DNA of 64,000 nucleotides, taken from NCBI RefSeq assembly GCF_014641615.1, contig NZ_BMIB01000004.1:984785-1048784 (forward strand), in the 5' to 3' direction. Shown one piece after another: positions 7,516-16,107 of this stretch; within the stretch, counting starts at the first letter, position 1, and the number at the start of each line of letters is the position of its first letter. The notes beneath the pieces are model-generated. The model saw only the letters and a list, made by a program, of their open reading frames with translations, ran no database searches and was not told the origin of the DNA. Source of the stretch: Filimonas zeae (GTDB taxonomy: Bacteria > Bacteroidota > Bacteroidia > Chitinophagales > Chitinophagaceae). The position numbers and the translations under genes were made by a program.

Positions 7516-8130
7516 ATGCTGAAATACACTTTACTATCTATTTTACTATGGACAGCAGGGCACACATGTGCTCAGAGCCTGGATGTTAAAATTTTAAAGA
7601 GCATCAACGTTCGCAGCAATTACAGTCCTGTGATGACCAACATCAGCAACTCTGCCTATTTTATGGGCGCGGGTATACCGCTGGGGCTGATAGCGGCCGG
7701 ACAAATGACAGGCGATATTAACCTGCGCAACAGTGGTTTAAAAGTGGCTGAAACCATAATAGTATCTTCTGTAGTTACAGAATTACTGAAAAGGGCCGCT
7801 TCGCGCAACCGGCCTGCTTTTACGCATCCGGAGCTTATTAAAGCGTATAGCCCCGGTAATGATGTTAAATCATGGCCATCCGGCCATACATCGCTGGCCT
7901 TTTCTACCGCCGCCAGCGTTTCCCTCGAATTTAAAAGATGGTATATTACCGTTCCTGCTTTTGCATGGGCTGGTTCTGTAGCGTATTCCAGAATGTACCT
8001 GGGCGCACACTACCCTTCCGATGTGCTTTGCGGTGCTATTGTAGGTACCGGAACTGCGTTTGCCACGCACTGGCTTAACAAAAAGCTTTTTCCGGCCAAA
8101 CAAACCGTAAAGCCATTGCCTGCGTTTTAG
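7516..8130 (+). CDS. PAP2-family phosphatase, short form
   Basis: A 204-residue enzyme with signal peptide MLKYTLLSILLWTAGHTCAQ. PAP2 motifs are RAASRNRPAF (motif 1), SWPSGHTSLAFS (motif 2) and SRMYLGAHYPSDVLCG (motif 3), all with the catalytic His and Asp residues present. It belongs to the same family as the divergent gene at 6339 but is 90 residues shorter and has the canonical PSGH. It probably dephosphorylates a lipid phosphate in the envelope. The 295-bp intergenic region between the two PAP2 genes holds promoters but no other gene. Confidence 0.9.
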   Translation: MLKYTLLSILLWTAGHTCAQSLDVKILKSINVRSNYSPVMTNISNSAYFMGAGIPLGLIAAGQMTGDINLRNSGLKVAETIIVSSVVTELLKRAASRNRPAFTHPELIKAYSPGNDVKSWPSGHTSLAFSTAASVSLEFKRWYITVPAFAWAGSVAYSRMYLGAHYPSDVLCGAIVGTGTAFATHWLNKKLFPAKQTVKPLPAF

Positions 8131-8175
8131 CCGCGGCGCTATCTTTATATTTTATAGTCACTAAACCACTGGAAA

Positions 8176-8817
8176 ATGTTACGTACGGTACTGTCTTTTA
8201 CGCTGGCGCTTACCCTGCAAAGTATAACCACTCAAACAATAGCGCAGGATTATCCTGATATGCGCAGCAAAAGGGAAATGCTTGAAAAAATGCAGGAAAA
8301 GGATATTCAGGCCGACCTGTCTACTTTTACGATGGCAGGCGTAGACCTGGGCGTTGGCAAAAACCCACTACCTTCTTTACCGGTAACCTCTTACGGAGCC
8401 GATCATTTGTCTTTTGCAGGCGACAATATCAGCGTAAACATACAGGCGGGTACTTTTGATGCCTCTAAGCACAAAATGAATTTTGTAGAAAAGTACCTGA
8501 TTAAGATAGACAATAAGGGTTACTTCGGCAATTATGGCACTGTACCCAAAACAACTATTGCATCTGTAACAGCCATTATAGGTGCTGACACGGTACAAAT
8601 TCCCGCAGCAGCCATTGCCGACCTCTACAACCCATCCTTCACCTATAATGCCGCAGGAAAAAACAATATTGCAGGCGGTGTTTATTTTTCAGCCGATAAA
8701 AAGCGCATCTATATTTACCTGATGAAACAGGAAGAAGGTGGCAGCTATGAGGTAACCTGGGTAATACAGGATAAAAAATACCTGCGCCGCGTGGTAGACT
8801 TCGGCTTTCTCAGATAA
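8176..8817 (+). CDS. Secreted protein of unknown function
   Basis: A 213-residue protein with a signal peptide (cleavage near TIAQD). The mature part has a short charged helix (MRSKREMLEKMQEKDIQ) followed by beta-rich sequence with Gly/Asn turns (ISVNIQAGTFDASKHKMNF, GGVYFSADKKRIYIYLM). No recognised domain or catalytic motif. It follows the short PAP2 gene by 45 nt on the same strand and may be co-transcribed with it. I do not recognise a family. Confidence 0.72.
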   Translation: MLRTVLSFTLALTLQSITTQTIAQDYPDMRSKREMLEKMQEKDIQADLSTFTMAGVDLGVGKNPLPSLPVTSYGADHLSFAGDNISVNIQAGTFDASKHKMNFVEKYLIKIDNKGYFGNYGTVPKTTIASVTAIIGADTVQIPAAAIADLYNPSFTYNAAGKNNIAGGVYFSADKKRIYIYLMKQEEGGSYEVTWVIQDKKYLRRVVDFGFLR

Positions 8818-8911
8818 GACATTTCGTCGCACAAGTAATTGATAACTAATACCAGACCGGGTATTGGCATGCTTTATGTTTGTGGTGTTGCCGAATCATA
8901 AACAACGAACC

Positions 8912-9397
8912 ATGAAAAAATTGTTGAAACCTCTGTGCGCATTAGTTATTGTATTATTTGCTGCTGTTGCTGCCAATGCGCAGTCCAATGCTTTACGTTT
9001 AGGTATTGGCCTGAACGCCGGTATGGGTACTCAGGATCCGAACCCGTTTGTACTGGGTGGCGACCTGAGATTACAGCAGGGCTTTGGTAACAGTGTATCA
9101 GGCATCCTTACCACTGGTTACACCCATTTCTCCAAAAAAGATGGCGTTCCTTCTATAGGCATGATACCATTGAAGGCAGGTTTAAAAGTATTTCCCGCTA
9201 AGAACTTTTACTTTAACGTAGAAGCGGGTGCTGGTTTTGGCACTAAAGAGGGCACAGGCACTTCCTTTGTATGGTCGCCTGCCCTGGGCCTTGCTTTTGG
9301 AACCGGCTGGGATATCAGTGTTAAATATGAAGAGTTTACAAAATACGACTATACTAAACAAGTAGCCTTAAGGCTTGCTTATGGCTTTAAGCTGTAA
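8912..9397 (+). CDS. Small outer-membrane beta-barrel protein
   Basis: 161 residues: signal peptide MKKLLKPLCALVIVLFAAVA ending in ANAQ, then alternating hydrophobic strands with Gly turns (LGIGLNAGMG, YFNVEAGAGFG, WSPALGLAFGTGW) and a C-terminal LRLAYGFKL ending in a strand typical of barrels. The frame is open from 8864, but the start at 8912 gives the signal peptide. It is probably an eight-stranded barrel of the OmpW/porin-family type; function unknown. A terminator follows directly. Confidence 0.75.
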   Translation: MKKLLKPLCALVIVLFAAVAANAQSNALRLGIGLNAGMGTQDPNPFVLGGDLRLQQGFGNSVSGILTTGYTHFSKKDGVPSIGMIPLKAGLKVFPAKNFYFNVEAGAGFGTKEGTGTSFVWSPALGLAFGTGWDISVKYEEFTKYDYTKQVALRLAYGFKL

Positions 9398-9428
9398 AGC
9401 ATTCGTGTTCGCAAAAAGTTAATAAAAG

Positions 9429-9458
9429 ACGCTTCCTGATATTAGGGAAGCGTTTTTT
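9429..9458 (+). terminator. Intrinsic terminator after the barrel gene
   Basis: ACGCTTCC (9429-9436) pairs with GGAAGCGT (9446-9453), followed by a T tract. The T tract itself forms the start of the next gene's -7 element. Confidence 0.85.
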
Positions 9459-9465
9459 ATTTTTG
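9458..9465 (+). promoter_or_regulatory. -7 promoter element TATTTTTG of the MATE gene
   Basis: TATTTTTG matches TAnnTTTG, lies in the terminator's T tract and ends 7 nt before the ATG at 9473. Together these predict a near-leaderless mRNA. No clear -33 TTG was found at the expected distance. Confidence 0.5.
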
Positions 9466-9472
9466 CGCCCTT

Positions 9473-10813
9473 ATGGCCATACGAAATGAAGCTTACAAGA
9501 CCTGGAGGTTATCGGGCCCTATTATTCTGGGTGAGCTTACCCAGATAGCTTTAGGTATTATAGACAACGCTATGGTGGGTGCTATCAGCTACAAGCACCT
9601 TGCCGCCGCCTCGCTGGTAAACAGCGTAATGAATATTCCCTTTGTTCTGGGCATTGGCCTTACCATGTCAGTATCCCAAACCGTGTCTATGGCGCATGGC
9701 CGCCGTGATGGTCAAAAGGTTTCGCACTACTTATTTAATGGATTCTGGCTATGTACCATAGCTTCTGTATTAATAGCCTGCGGCCTTCATTTTGGTAGCA
9801 ATATTCTTTTTCATCTGGGGCAGGACACTACAGTGGCCGCATTGGCTGTGCCATATTTGCTGGTAATGGGATGGTCTACTGTACCCATGCTGATGTTTAT
9901 GGCGCTGAAGCAGTTTACAGATGGCCTGGAACTAACCCGCACTGCCATGGTACTTTCCCTGCTGGCCTTACCATTAAACATTGGCATTAACTGGTTACTG
10001 GTATATGGCAACTGGGGCTTTCCGCGGTGGGAACTGGTAGGAGCCGGCGTAGGCACTTTAATTACACGCATCGTTATTCTGATAGCACTGGCCGTGGTTA
10101 TTCTTATTCACCCACGGTTTAAAAGATACATAGCAGTAAGAAAAAACCAATGGCTGCTGAAATGGTACACCGTAAAAGAACTGTTGCATATTGGCGTGCC
10201 CAGTAGTTTACAGGCAGGCATGGAATCTGGCGCGTTTGCCATTTCAGGTATTATTATAGGTACATTAGGTGCTGTACAGCAAGCCGCCCATCATGTAGCA
10301 TTAAGCTGTGCCGCCTTCACCTTTATGGTATCCCTTGGCCTTGCGCAGGGTGGATCTATACGCACCAGTAACGCCTGGGGAAGAAATAACTGGAAAGAAA
10401 TAGACCTTATAGGCAGAAGCACCTTGATCAGTGGTGTTTGCTATGGCATCGTCTGCGCTATTTTCTTTGTAGCCATGCGTAACACCTTACCCCTGGCATT
10501 TAATAATGATGTAGCGGTTGTAACCCTTACCGGCACGCTGATGCTATATGCCGCAGTTTTTCAGATTTCAGATGCTACACAGGCTATTGGTGTAGGTTTG
10601 TGCCGTGGTATAAAAGATGTACAGATACCTACCTTATACGTAGCGCTGGCCTACTGGGTACTGGGCATTCCCATTGGCTGCCTGATGGCTTTTACGCTGA
10701 AACTGGGTGCCGCTGGTATGTGGATTGGCTTTGTAAGCGGCCTCACGTTCTCCTCCCTCCTGCTGAACAAACGCTTTTTTAAAATGATCCGCACCAGAAG
10801 GAAGCTTGCTTAA
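9473..10813 (+). CDS. MATE family multidrug efflux transporter
   Basis: A 446-residue inner-membrane antiporter of the MATE family, which exports cationic drugs or metabolites using a Na+ or H+ gradient. About twelve hydrophobic segments are visible. The N-terminal LSGPIILGELTQIALGIIDN with a short loop and GAISYKHLAAASLVNSV is typical of NorM-like members, as is the internal repeat beginning IGVPSSLQAGMESGAF. Length is normal for the family. The start at 9473 is fixed by the -7 element just upstream. Its stop overlaps the stop of convergent mnmD. The substrate is not known. Confidence 0.92.
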   Translation: MAIRNEAYKTWRLSGPIILGELTQIALGIIDNAMVGAISYKHLAAASLVNSVMNIPFVLGIGLTMSVSQTVSMAHGRRDGQKVSHYLFNGFWLCTIASVLIACGLHFGSNILFHLGQDTTVAALAVPYLLVMGWSTVPMLMFMALKQFTDGLELTRTAMVLSLLALPLNIGINWLLVYGNWGFPRWELVGAGVGTLITRIVILIALAVVILIHPRFKRYIAVRKNQWLLKWYTVKELLHIGVPSSLQAGMESGAFAISGIIIGTLGAVQQAAHHVALSCAAFTFMVSLGLAQGGSIRTSNAWGRNNWKEIDLIGRSTLISGVCYGIVCAIFFVAMRNTLPLAFNNDVAVVTLTGTLMLYAAVFQISDATQAIGVGLCRGIKDVQIPTLYVALAYWVLGIPIGCLMAFTLKLGAAGMWIGFVSGLTFSSLLLNKRFFKMIRTRRKLA

Positions 10814-11553
10814 ACAGGCTTTGTAGCACGCAGCATTTCACGCTTGCCTGGCGGGCCGGGAATTTTTGCTACCGTAAAACCAGCTGCCTGCATTGCACGC
10901 CTTACATCCCCTTTGCTGCAGTAGGTAACAAGTATACCACCTGGCAGCAGCGTGTTCAGCAGTTTGGCAAAAAGTTCAGCTGTCCATAATTCCGGCTGCG
11001 CATTGGGTGCAAAAGCATCGTAATAAATTACATGAAAGCGGTTGCTCCATTGCAACAGTTGCGCGGTAGCTTCTTCTTCCTGTATTCCTGAAAATGATTG
11101 CGGCGTGGGCAGATTAAGCAAAGACTGATTGGTTTTGTGTAACTGAAAAAGCGGATGTATATCCACAGTTTCTTCCCATGCTGCTGCGTGCATTTTTGTA
11201 AACAGCGCCTCCGGGTTCCAGGCAATTGCTGATGTATTACCAGGAAGCTGTTGCGCATAATTGAGCAAAGCGGCTTCCTGTACAGACAATGGATACAATT
11301 CAAAAGAAGTATAACTAACTGGCTGTAGATGCTGCAAAGCATACTCCAGCGTCAGCAGGGCATTTAAACCGGTACCAAACCCCATTTCAAGCACATGCAC
11401 CTTACTGCTGGCAGGCACTACACTTAAACCAGCCTGTATAAATACATGCATACTTTCCTGTATAGCACCATGCTTACTGTGATAGGTAACCTGCATACCA
11501 GGAATTGCTACCGTATGCGATCCGTCTGCCGTAATCTGAATCTCCCGCTCCAT
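10810..11553 (-). CDS. mnmD: tRNA (mnm5s2U34) methyltransferase MnmD
   Basis: A 247-residue SAM-dependent methyltransferase of the DUF752/MnmD family, which methylates 5-aminomethyl-2-thiouridine at the tRNA wobble position. Visible: VHVLEMGFGTGLNALLTLEYA (motif I), VIYYDAFAPNAQPELW with the DAF-P signature of the family, LLPGGILVTYCSKGDVRRAM and the terminal GPPGKREMLRATK. E. coli MnmC fuses this domain to an FAD oxidase; here it stands alone, as in many Bacteroidota and Bacillota. The frame opens at 11604, but the start at 11553 follows a consensus -7 element by 7 nt. Confidence 0.9.
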   Translation of the reverse strand: MEREIQITADGSHTVAIPGMQVTYHSKHGAIQESMHVFIQAGLSVVPASSKVHVLEMGFGTGLNALLTLEYALQHLQPVSYTSFELYPLSVQEAALLNYAQQLPGNTSAIAWNPEALFTKMHAAAWEETVDIHPLFQLHKTNQSLLNLPTPQSFSGIQEEEATAQLLQWSNRFHVIYYDAFAPNAQPELWTAELFAKLLNTLLPGGILVTYCSKGDVRRAMQAAGFTVAKIPGPPGKREMLRATKPV

Positions 11554-11560
11554 AAGGCTG

Positions 11561-11568
11561 CAAAGGTA
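11561..11568 (-). promoter_or_regulatory. -7 promoter element TACCTTTG of mnmD
   Basis: TACCTTTG on the minus strand is followed by CAGCCTT and the ATG at 11553. A TTTG lies 17 nt upstream, inside the T tract of the preceding terminator. Leaderless or near-leaderless transcription is predicted. Confidence 0.6.
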
Positions 11569-11586
11569 ACGCAATACGGTACGGGC

Positions 11587-11615
11587 AAAAAAATCCCGCA
11601 ACACAGATTGCGGGA
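11587..11615 (-). terminator. Intrinsic terminator of the secreted-protein gene at 11646
   Basis: TCCCGCAA (11594-11601) pairs with TTGCGGGA (11608-11615); on the minus strand a run of seven T follows. It lies immediately upstream of the mnmD promoter. Confidence 0.85.
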
Positions 11616-11645
11616 CGATTTGTTTGCAGAAGTACGGACTACCGG

Positions 11646-12083
11646 TTAAGACCGGGTAATAATCACTTCCTCTACCGTACGTGCAGCGGTATTTACCTCA
11701 AACGACTGTACAATTCTTTTATTTTCGGCTGTTTTAATAATGAATATTGGGCTTACTGCCTCTTCTTCATTGAGTACTTTTATTTTCTTAGAAAAATTAA
11801 CATCAGTAAAGCTGCCCTGAAATAACACATCTCCTCCGCCATTCTTTACCAGCAGAGTAAATTTTTCTCCTTTAGGATTGGCATATTTTACGGTAAACCA
11901 CAAGCCTTCTTCTGCTACCCCCATGTATTGAACATGTGCCTTAGCAGCAGATGCTGCAATAGAATCTTTGGTATTGAATTCAGCTGCTTTTATGGCTGAA
12001 GGTGCGGCCAGCATTACTGCGGCTGCAAGGGTTACTGTTGTTACTGCTTTTTTCAAAAGCCCGTTCATAGATTGTTTTTTCAT
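11646..12083 (-). CDS. Small secreted protein of unknown function
   Basis: 145 residues with a long signal peptide (hydrophobic stretch VTLAAAVMLAAPSAIKAAE) followed by about 110 residues of probable beta-sandwich: YMGVAEEGLWFTVKYANPKG, FTLLVKNGGGDVLFQGSF and a C-terminal strand FEVNTAARTVEEVIITR. This resembles short periplasmic or surface proteins that are frequent in Chitinophagaceae, but I know no function for them. It has its own terminator and is not clearly part of an operon. Confidence 0.68.
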   Translation of the reverse strand: MKKQSMNGLLKKAVTTVTLAAAVMLAAPSAIKAAEFNTKDSIAASAAKAHVQYMGVAEEGLWFTVKYANPKGEKFTLLVKNGGGDVLFQGSFTDVNFSKKIKVLNEEEAVSPIFIIKTAENKRIVQSFEVNTAARTVEEVIITRS

Positions 12084-12283
12084 AACGAAAAAATTGTTGG
12101 TTTTAGAATAGCGGCAAAAACAACCATTGTTAACAACAAAGACAATCGGGGCAAACGAACGTTACTGCAATGGTAACAAGCAAATGTTTTGATAAGTTAG
12201 CCGGAAGGACTCCGGAAAATGCCAGCTTATGTAATTGACCGGCGAAATATTTACGACACAAAAGTACTTAATATAAACAAATA

Positions 12284-12352
12284 GCCGGCATGTTACACTA
12301 ATTTAATAAACAAACGGTTGTTCACTATCTGTTTTTAGTATTACATGCCGGC
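12284..12352. repeat. Inverted repeat GCCGGCATGT/ACATGCCGGC downstream of obg
   Basis: Perfect 10-nt arms (12284-12293, 12343-12352) enclose 49 nt that contain an inner AACAA/TTGTT hairpin. On the minus strand it starts 13 nt after the obg stop and is followed by TATTTGTTTATATT, so it may act as an unusual long-loop terminator. The rest of 12084-12283 shows nothing else I can name. Confidence 0.4.
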
Positions 12353-12365
12353 AAAAGAGACATAG

Positions 12366-13358
12366 TTATTTATTCAATATCTTCCACAACTCATCTTTAA
12401 GTGTTATCAGCCCCTGGTTGGAAACAGAGGAAATAAACAGGTGTGGAATTTCCTGAGGTAGTTCAGCTGCAATAGCCTGCTTCAGTTCATCATCCAGCAT
12501 ATCGCTTTTGCTGATGGCAATCAGAAAGTCTTTTTGCAGTAACTCCTCGTTGTATTGTTCCAGTTCGCTCAGTAATATTTCGAATTCCTTGCGGTGATCT
12601 GCACTATCGGCCGGTATCAGAAACAGCAGGGCGGAGTTACGTTCAATGTGGCGTAAAAAGCGATGCCCCAGTCCTTTACCTTCGGCTGCGCCTTCAATAA
12701 TACCTGGTAAATCGGCAATACAAAAAGATCGCCCTTCACGATATTCAACCATACCTAACTGCGGGGTAAGGGTGGTAAAGGCATAATCTGCAATTTTAGG
12801 GCGCGCAGCTGTAATTACAGACAATAAAGTGGATTTTCCGGCGTTGGGGAAACCCACCAGGCCCACATCTGCCAGCACTTTCAGTTCCAGTGTTTTCCAG
12901 CCTTCCACACCTTCTTCACCGGGTTGGGCGTGATCGGGTGCCTGATTGGTAGGTGTGGCGAAGTTGGAGTTACCCAGGCCGCCTCTGCCTCCGCGCAACC
13001 AAACCACTTCCTGCCCATCTTCCAGAATCTCTACTTCTTCCTCGCCGGTTTCTTCATCCCGGGCTATAGTGCCTAAAGGCACTTCTATAATAATATCGTT
13101 ACCATCACGGCCGGTACAGTTGTTTTTACTGCCGCCTTCGCCGTTTTCAGCCAGTACGTTTTTGTAGTAGCGTAAGTGCAGCAGCGTCCATAACTGCGCA
13201 TTACCACGCAGAATAATGTGTCCGCCGCGTCCGCCATCCCCACCATCGGGGCCTCCCATTGCTGTTAGCTTGTTGCGCATAAAGTGCCTGCTACCAGCGC
13301 CGCCATGACCACTACGGGCAAAAATCCTTATATAATCAATGAAATTCGTCCTTTCCAT
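12366..13358 (-). CDS. obg: GTPase Obg/CgtA
   Basis: A 330-residue ribosome-associated GTPase involved in 50S maturation and stress control. The N-terminal glycine-rich Obg fold (residues 1-160) contains SGHGGAGSRHF and MGGPDGGDGGRGGHI. The G domain follows with G1 GFPNAGKST, a switch/G2 threonine in FTTLTPQLG, G3 DLPGI and G4 as SKSD rather than NKxD. It stops after the G domain without the C-terminal OCT domain, as in many short Obg proteins. The frame is open up to 13538, but MERTNFIDYI at 13358 is the family start. It lies 19 nt after paaY; a partial -7 element (GATATTTG) sits 4 nt upstream of the ATG, so it may have its own promoter. Confidence 0.93.
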   Translation of the reverse strand: MERTNFIDYIRIFARSGHGGAGSRHFMRNKLTAMGGPDGGDGGRGGHIILRGNAQLWTLLHLRYYKNVLAENGEGGSKNNCTGRDGNDIIIEVPLGTIARDEETGEEEVEILEDGQEVVWLRGGRGGLGNSNFATPTNQAPDHAQPGEEGVEGWKTLELKVLADVGLVGFPNAGKSTLLSVITAARPKIADYAFTTLTPQLGMVEYREGRSFCIADLPGIIEGAAEGKGLGHRFLRHIERNSALLFLIPADSADHRKEFEILLSELEQYNEELLQKDFLIAISKSDMLDDELKQAIAAELPQEIPHLFISSVSNQGLITLKDELWKILNK

Positions 13359-13377
13359 CGCGCAAATATCGGGGTAA

Positions 13378-13980
13378 TCAATGGATTTGGCGGCTAAGCT
13401 CCTGCCATGTTTCATACAACCGCTCCTGAGGCGGCCGGTTTCCATCGGGCTGGCGTAATGGTTCGCATGGTTTCCAGTGTTGCAGCATGTCTGCCGGAAG
13501 CATCTGATACAGTTCTGTTCCGCGTGTTTTCCAGGCAATCATTTCATCACTTACTTCTTTTATTTTTTTAGCAGGATTGCCCGCAATGAGGCTGCGACGG
13601 GTATGATGCTCTCCCGCTTTAATAAAACTAAGCGCTCCCACAATGCATTCCTCTTCCAGCACAACCTCATCCATTACTACACTATTCATTCCCACCAGGC
13701 AGTTCTTCCCTATTTCTGCTCCGTGTATCACGGCTCCATGGCCAATATGCGCCGCCTCCCGCAGTAACACGGTAGCGCCCGGAAACATATGTAACGTACA
13801 GTTTTCCTGCACATTACATCCATCCTCAATAACTACCGCGCCCCAATCGCCACGTAATGCCGCACCCGGGCCTATATATACATGTTTACCAATGGTAACA
13901 TTACCCGTTACCACTGCCTGCGGATGAATAAACGCCGTTTTATCAATTACAGGAATAAACCCTTTGAAAGAATAAATCAT
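13378..13980 (-). CDS. paaY: Gamma-carbonic-anhydrase-like hexapeptide protein PaaY
   Basis: A 200-residue left-handed beta-helix protein. Hexapeptide repeats run from about residue 12 to 150 (VVTGNVTIGKHVYIGPGAAL, GCNVQENCTLHMFPGA, AHIGHGAVIHGAEIG), with His residues in HMF, IGHG and IHGA in the positions of the zinc ligands of gamma carbonic anhydrases. PaaY is a thioesterase-type accessory of phenylacetate catabolism that hydrolyses blocked CoA intermediates. A C-terminal helix is present. The start at 13980 is 1 nt after the paaG stop. The gene order supports PaaY over a generic YrdA-type protein. Confidence 0.85.
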   Translation of the reverse strand: MIYSFKGFIPVIDKTAFIHPQAVVTGNVTIGKHVYIGPGAALRGDWGAVVIEDGCNVQENCTLHMFPGATVLLREAAHIGHGAVIHGAEIGKNCLVGMNSVVMDEVVLEEECIVGALSFIKAGEHHTRRSLIAGNPAKKIKEVSDEMIAWKTRGTELYQMLPADMLQHWKPCEPLRQPDGNRPPQERLYETWQELSRQIH

Positions 13981-13981
13981 G

Positions 13982-14758
13982 TTAGTTTCCTTTAAATATG
14001 GCAGCACGTTTTTCAAGAAAAGCCTGAACGCCTTCCGCAAAATCGTTAGAGGCGGCCGCTTTTTGCTGTAACTCATCTTCCAATTGAAGCTGTTGCTCAA
14101 GTGTATTTTCAGCAGATGCGTTTAAAGCCAGTTTGGTATAGGCAAGGCCTAAAGTAGCCATAGCGCCGAGCTGATGCGCCAGCTGAAGCGATTTTTCAGC
14201 AAACTCCTCCTCGTCAAATACCTTATAAATCATTCCCAACCGCTCCGCCTCTGTAGCACTGATTTTATCTCCCAGCATCATCAGCGCTATTGCTTTCTGA
14301 TGACCTACCAGCCTGGGTAGGAAATAAGTGCCTCCACTATCGGGAATAAGGCCGATTTTAGAAAATGCCTGCATAAATGAGGCACCGGAGGAAGCCACAA
14401 CAATATCACAAGCCAGCGCAATATTGGCCCCCGCACCAGCCGCAACACCGTTAACTGCTGCCACTACAGGCTTGGGCAAATTGCGCAAACGTGTAATAAT
14501 GGGATTATAATGCTCCGCTAATATTTTGGCCATTCCCGGACCATCAGGTTCTGTAACCTCTGCCAGATCCTGACCCGCAGAAAAGCCTTTACCTGCACCG
14601 GTAATGTAAATGCATCGTATAGATTTATCTGCACAGTCGTCCAGGCAGGACTGTAACGCCATTGCCATCTGACGATTAAAAGCATTGAGTTTGTCAGGGC
14701 GGTTTAATGTAATAACCGCCACTTCTTTATCCACCGAAAACAGTACCGGATCGCTCAA
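13982..14758 (-). CDS. paaG: Ring-1,2-epoxyphenylacetyl-CoA isomerase PaaG (crotonase family)
   Basis: A 258-residue crotonase-fold enzyme. Oxyanion-hole motifs are GKGFSAGQDL (about residues 57-66) and NGVAAGAGANIAL (about 103-115), and LIPDSGGTYFLP carries the Asp expected as the catalytic acid in PaaG. The similarity around AFSKIGLIPDSGGT is closer to PaaG than to PaaF. In the pathway it converts the ring epoxide formed by PaaABCE to the seven-membered oxepin-CoA. It lies 34 nt after paaD and 1 nt before paaY. A general enoyl-CoA hydratase is the alternative. Confidence 0.85.
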   Translation of the reverse strand: MSDPVLFSVDKEVAVITLNRPDKLNAFNRQMAMALQSCLDDCADKSIRCIYITGAGKGFSAGQDLAEVTEPDGPGMAKILAEHYNPIITRLRNLPKPVVAAVNGVAAGAGANIALACDIVVASSGASFMQAFSKIGLIPDSGGTYFLPRLVGHQKAIALMMLGDKISATEAERLGMIYKVFDEEEFAEKSLQLAHQLGAMATLGLAYTKLALNASAENTLEQQLQLEDELQQKAAASNDFAEGVQAFLEKRAAIFKGN

Positions 14759-14792
14759 AGTGCAATAGTTAGAGGTGATGAAATAATACTAT

Positions 14793-15287
14793 TTAATGAC
14801 ACTTGAAATAGTCAAATGGTTCGTTACAATCAGAACATTGGTATAAAGCCTTGCAGGCAGTGGAACCAAAGCGACTGATCCCCCTGGTATGAACAGACTG
14901 GCAATTGGGGCATTTTACACCACCTTCCTCCTCAAAAAGTGCAGTTTGTACTTTGTATTGAGGGGGCGCGATACCGTATGCCCGCAGGCGGCTTTTGCCA
15001 CGCTCGGTTATCCAGTCTGTGGTCCATGCCGGCGACAGTACTCTTTCAACAATCACCTCCTTATATCCACTCTGCAATAACAACATTCGTATTTGCATGG
15101 CAATTACATCCATAGCCGGGCAACCACTGTAAGTAGGCGTAATGATAACAGTTACGATATCTCCTTCCAGTTCCACCTTACGCACAATACCTAAATCAGA
15201 TACGGATAAAACCGGCACCTCCGGATCATAAACATTCTCCAGCAATTGCCATACTGCCTGCACGTCCGGTGATGAAAGCACTGTCAT
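14793..15287 (-). CDS. paaD: PaaD, phenylacetyl-CoA epoxidase maturation subunit
   Basis: A 164-residue protein with an N-terminal MIP18/DUF59 domain (VWQLLENVYDPEVPVLSVSD, TPTYSGCPAMDVIAMQIR) and a C-terminal zinc-ribbon-like segment with CPNC and CSDC pairs. Family members help assemble the metal or Fe-S centre of the multicomponent epoxidase. The frame is open to 15392, but the start at 15287 (MTVLSSPDVQAVW) matches the family and leaves a 13-nt gap to paaC. Confidence 0.9.
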   Translation of the reverse strand: MTVLSSPDVQAVWQLLENVYDPEVPVLSVSDLGIVRKVELEGDIVTVIITPTYSGCPAMDVIAMQIRMLLLQSGYKEVIVERVLSPAWTTDWITERGKSRLRAYGIAPPQYKVQTALFEEEGGVKCPNCQSVHTRGISRFGSTACKALYQCSDCNEPFDYFKCH

Positions 15288-15300
15288 TGTAAAAATTTTG

Positions 15301-16107
15301 TTACCACTCACTATCGGGGTAGGCCCGCTGTAAAAACTGCATTTCTGCCAGCAGAAAGCCCAGGAGTTCTGTATGAATACCGGTTTTGCCACCAGTCTGT
15401 TGCCATTGGCGTTCCGGAACAGTTATACATGCCTCCTGAAATATCTCTGTTATTTTTTGTAGCCATGGCTGTTGTAACGACTGTATATGGGCGGCCCAGC
15501 CCTCTGCAATACCTTCTTTTTCATAAGCAACCGGTATAAACATTTCACCCGTAAAAGGCCAGAGTAGTTCCAGCGCCTGAACAAGACGCTGATGGCTTTC
15601 TTCCGTTCCATCACCCAGGCGTATTACCCACTCGGCACTCCACTTTATGTGATAAGTTACCTCCTTAAGTGCTTTGGCGGCAATTTCAGTTAACCTGGCA
15701 TCTTTACATTCTGCAAGTTGCGTGTACACATAATACTGCCAGGTGCTGCAAAAGAACTGGCGCAGAATAGTTACCGCCCAATCTCCGTTCTGTTGTTCAG
15801 CCAGCAGCAGGTTTTTAAAGGCTGTTGCATCACGTAAATAGGCAAGCGTATCTTCAGTAGCAGCGGTACCAACGTTTGTTGTATTTACTATTTCAGCAGC
15901 ATATTGATATAGCATTCTTGCCTGCCCAACCATATCTAAAGCAATGTTAGAAATAGCAATATCCTGCTCCAGCACCGGCCCATGCCCGCACCACTCGCTG
16001 TTACGATGCCCCAGAATCAATGCAGTATCTGCAAGATGTAAAATGTACTGAACCAGCGGACGGTGTATAGGATTTGTATGTTGGGTATTGTTATCGGTCT
16101 GCATCAT
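15301..16107 (-). CDS. paaC: PaaC, phenylacetyl-CoA epoxidase structural subunit
   Basis: 268 residues of ferritin-like helices. Family signatures are LILGHRNSEWCGHGPVLEQD, ALDMVGQARMLY and the later YHIKWSAEWVIRLGDGTEES. It forms the stable heterodimer with catalytic PaaA but lacks a complete di-iron site of its own. Its start is directly after the paaB stop (TAA-ATG), giving tight coupling and equal expression. Confidence 0.93.
   Translation of the reverse strand: MMQTDNNTQHTNPIHRPLVQYILHLADTALILGHRNSEWCGHGPVLEQDIAISNIALDMVGQARMLYQYAAEIVNTTNVGTAATEDTLAYLRDATAFKNLLLAEQQNGDWAVTILRQFFCSTWQYYVYTQLAECKDARLTEIAAKALKEVTYHIKWSAEWVIRLGDGTEESHQRLVQALELLWPFTGEMFIPVAYEKEGIAEGWAAHIQSLQQPWLQKITEIFQEACITVPERQWQQTGGKTGIHTELLGFLLAEMQFLQRAYPDSEW

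Noticed and set aside
6339..8130. Two PAP2 genes as a recent duplication
   Set aside because: They share only the family motifs, differ by 90 residues and are divergently oriented; similarity is not enough for a recent duplication.
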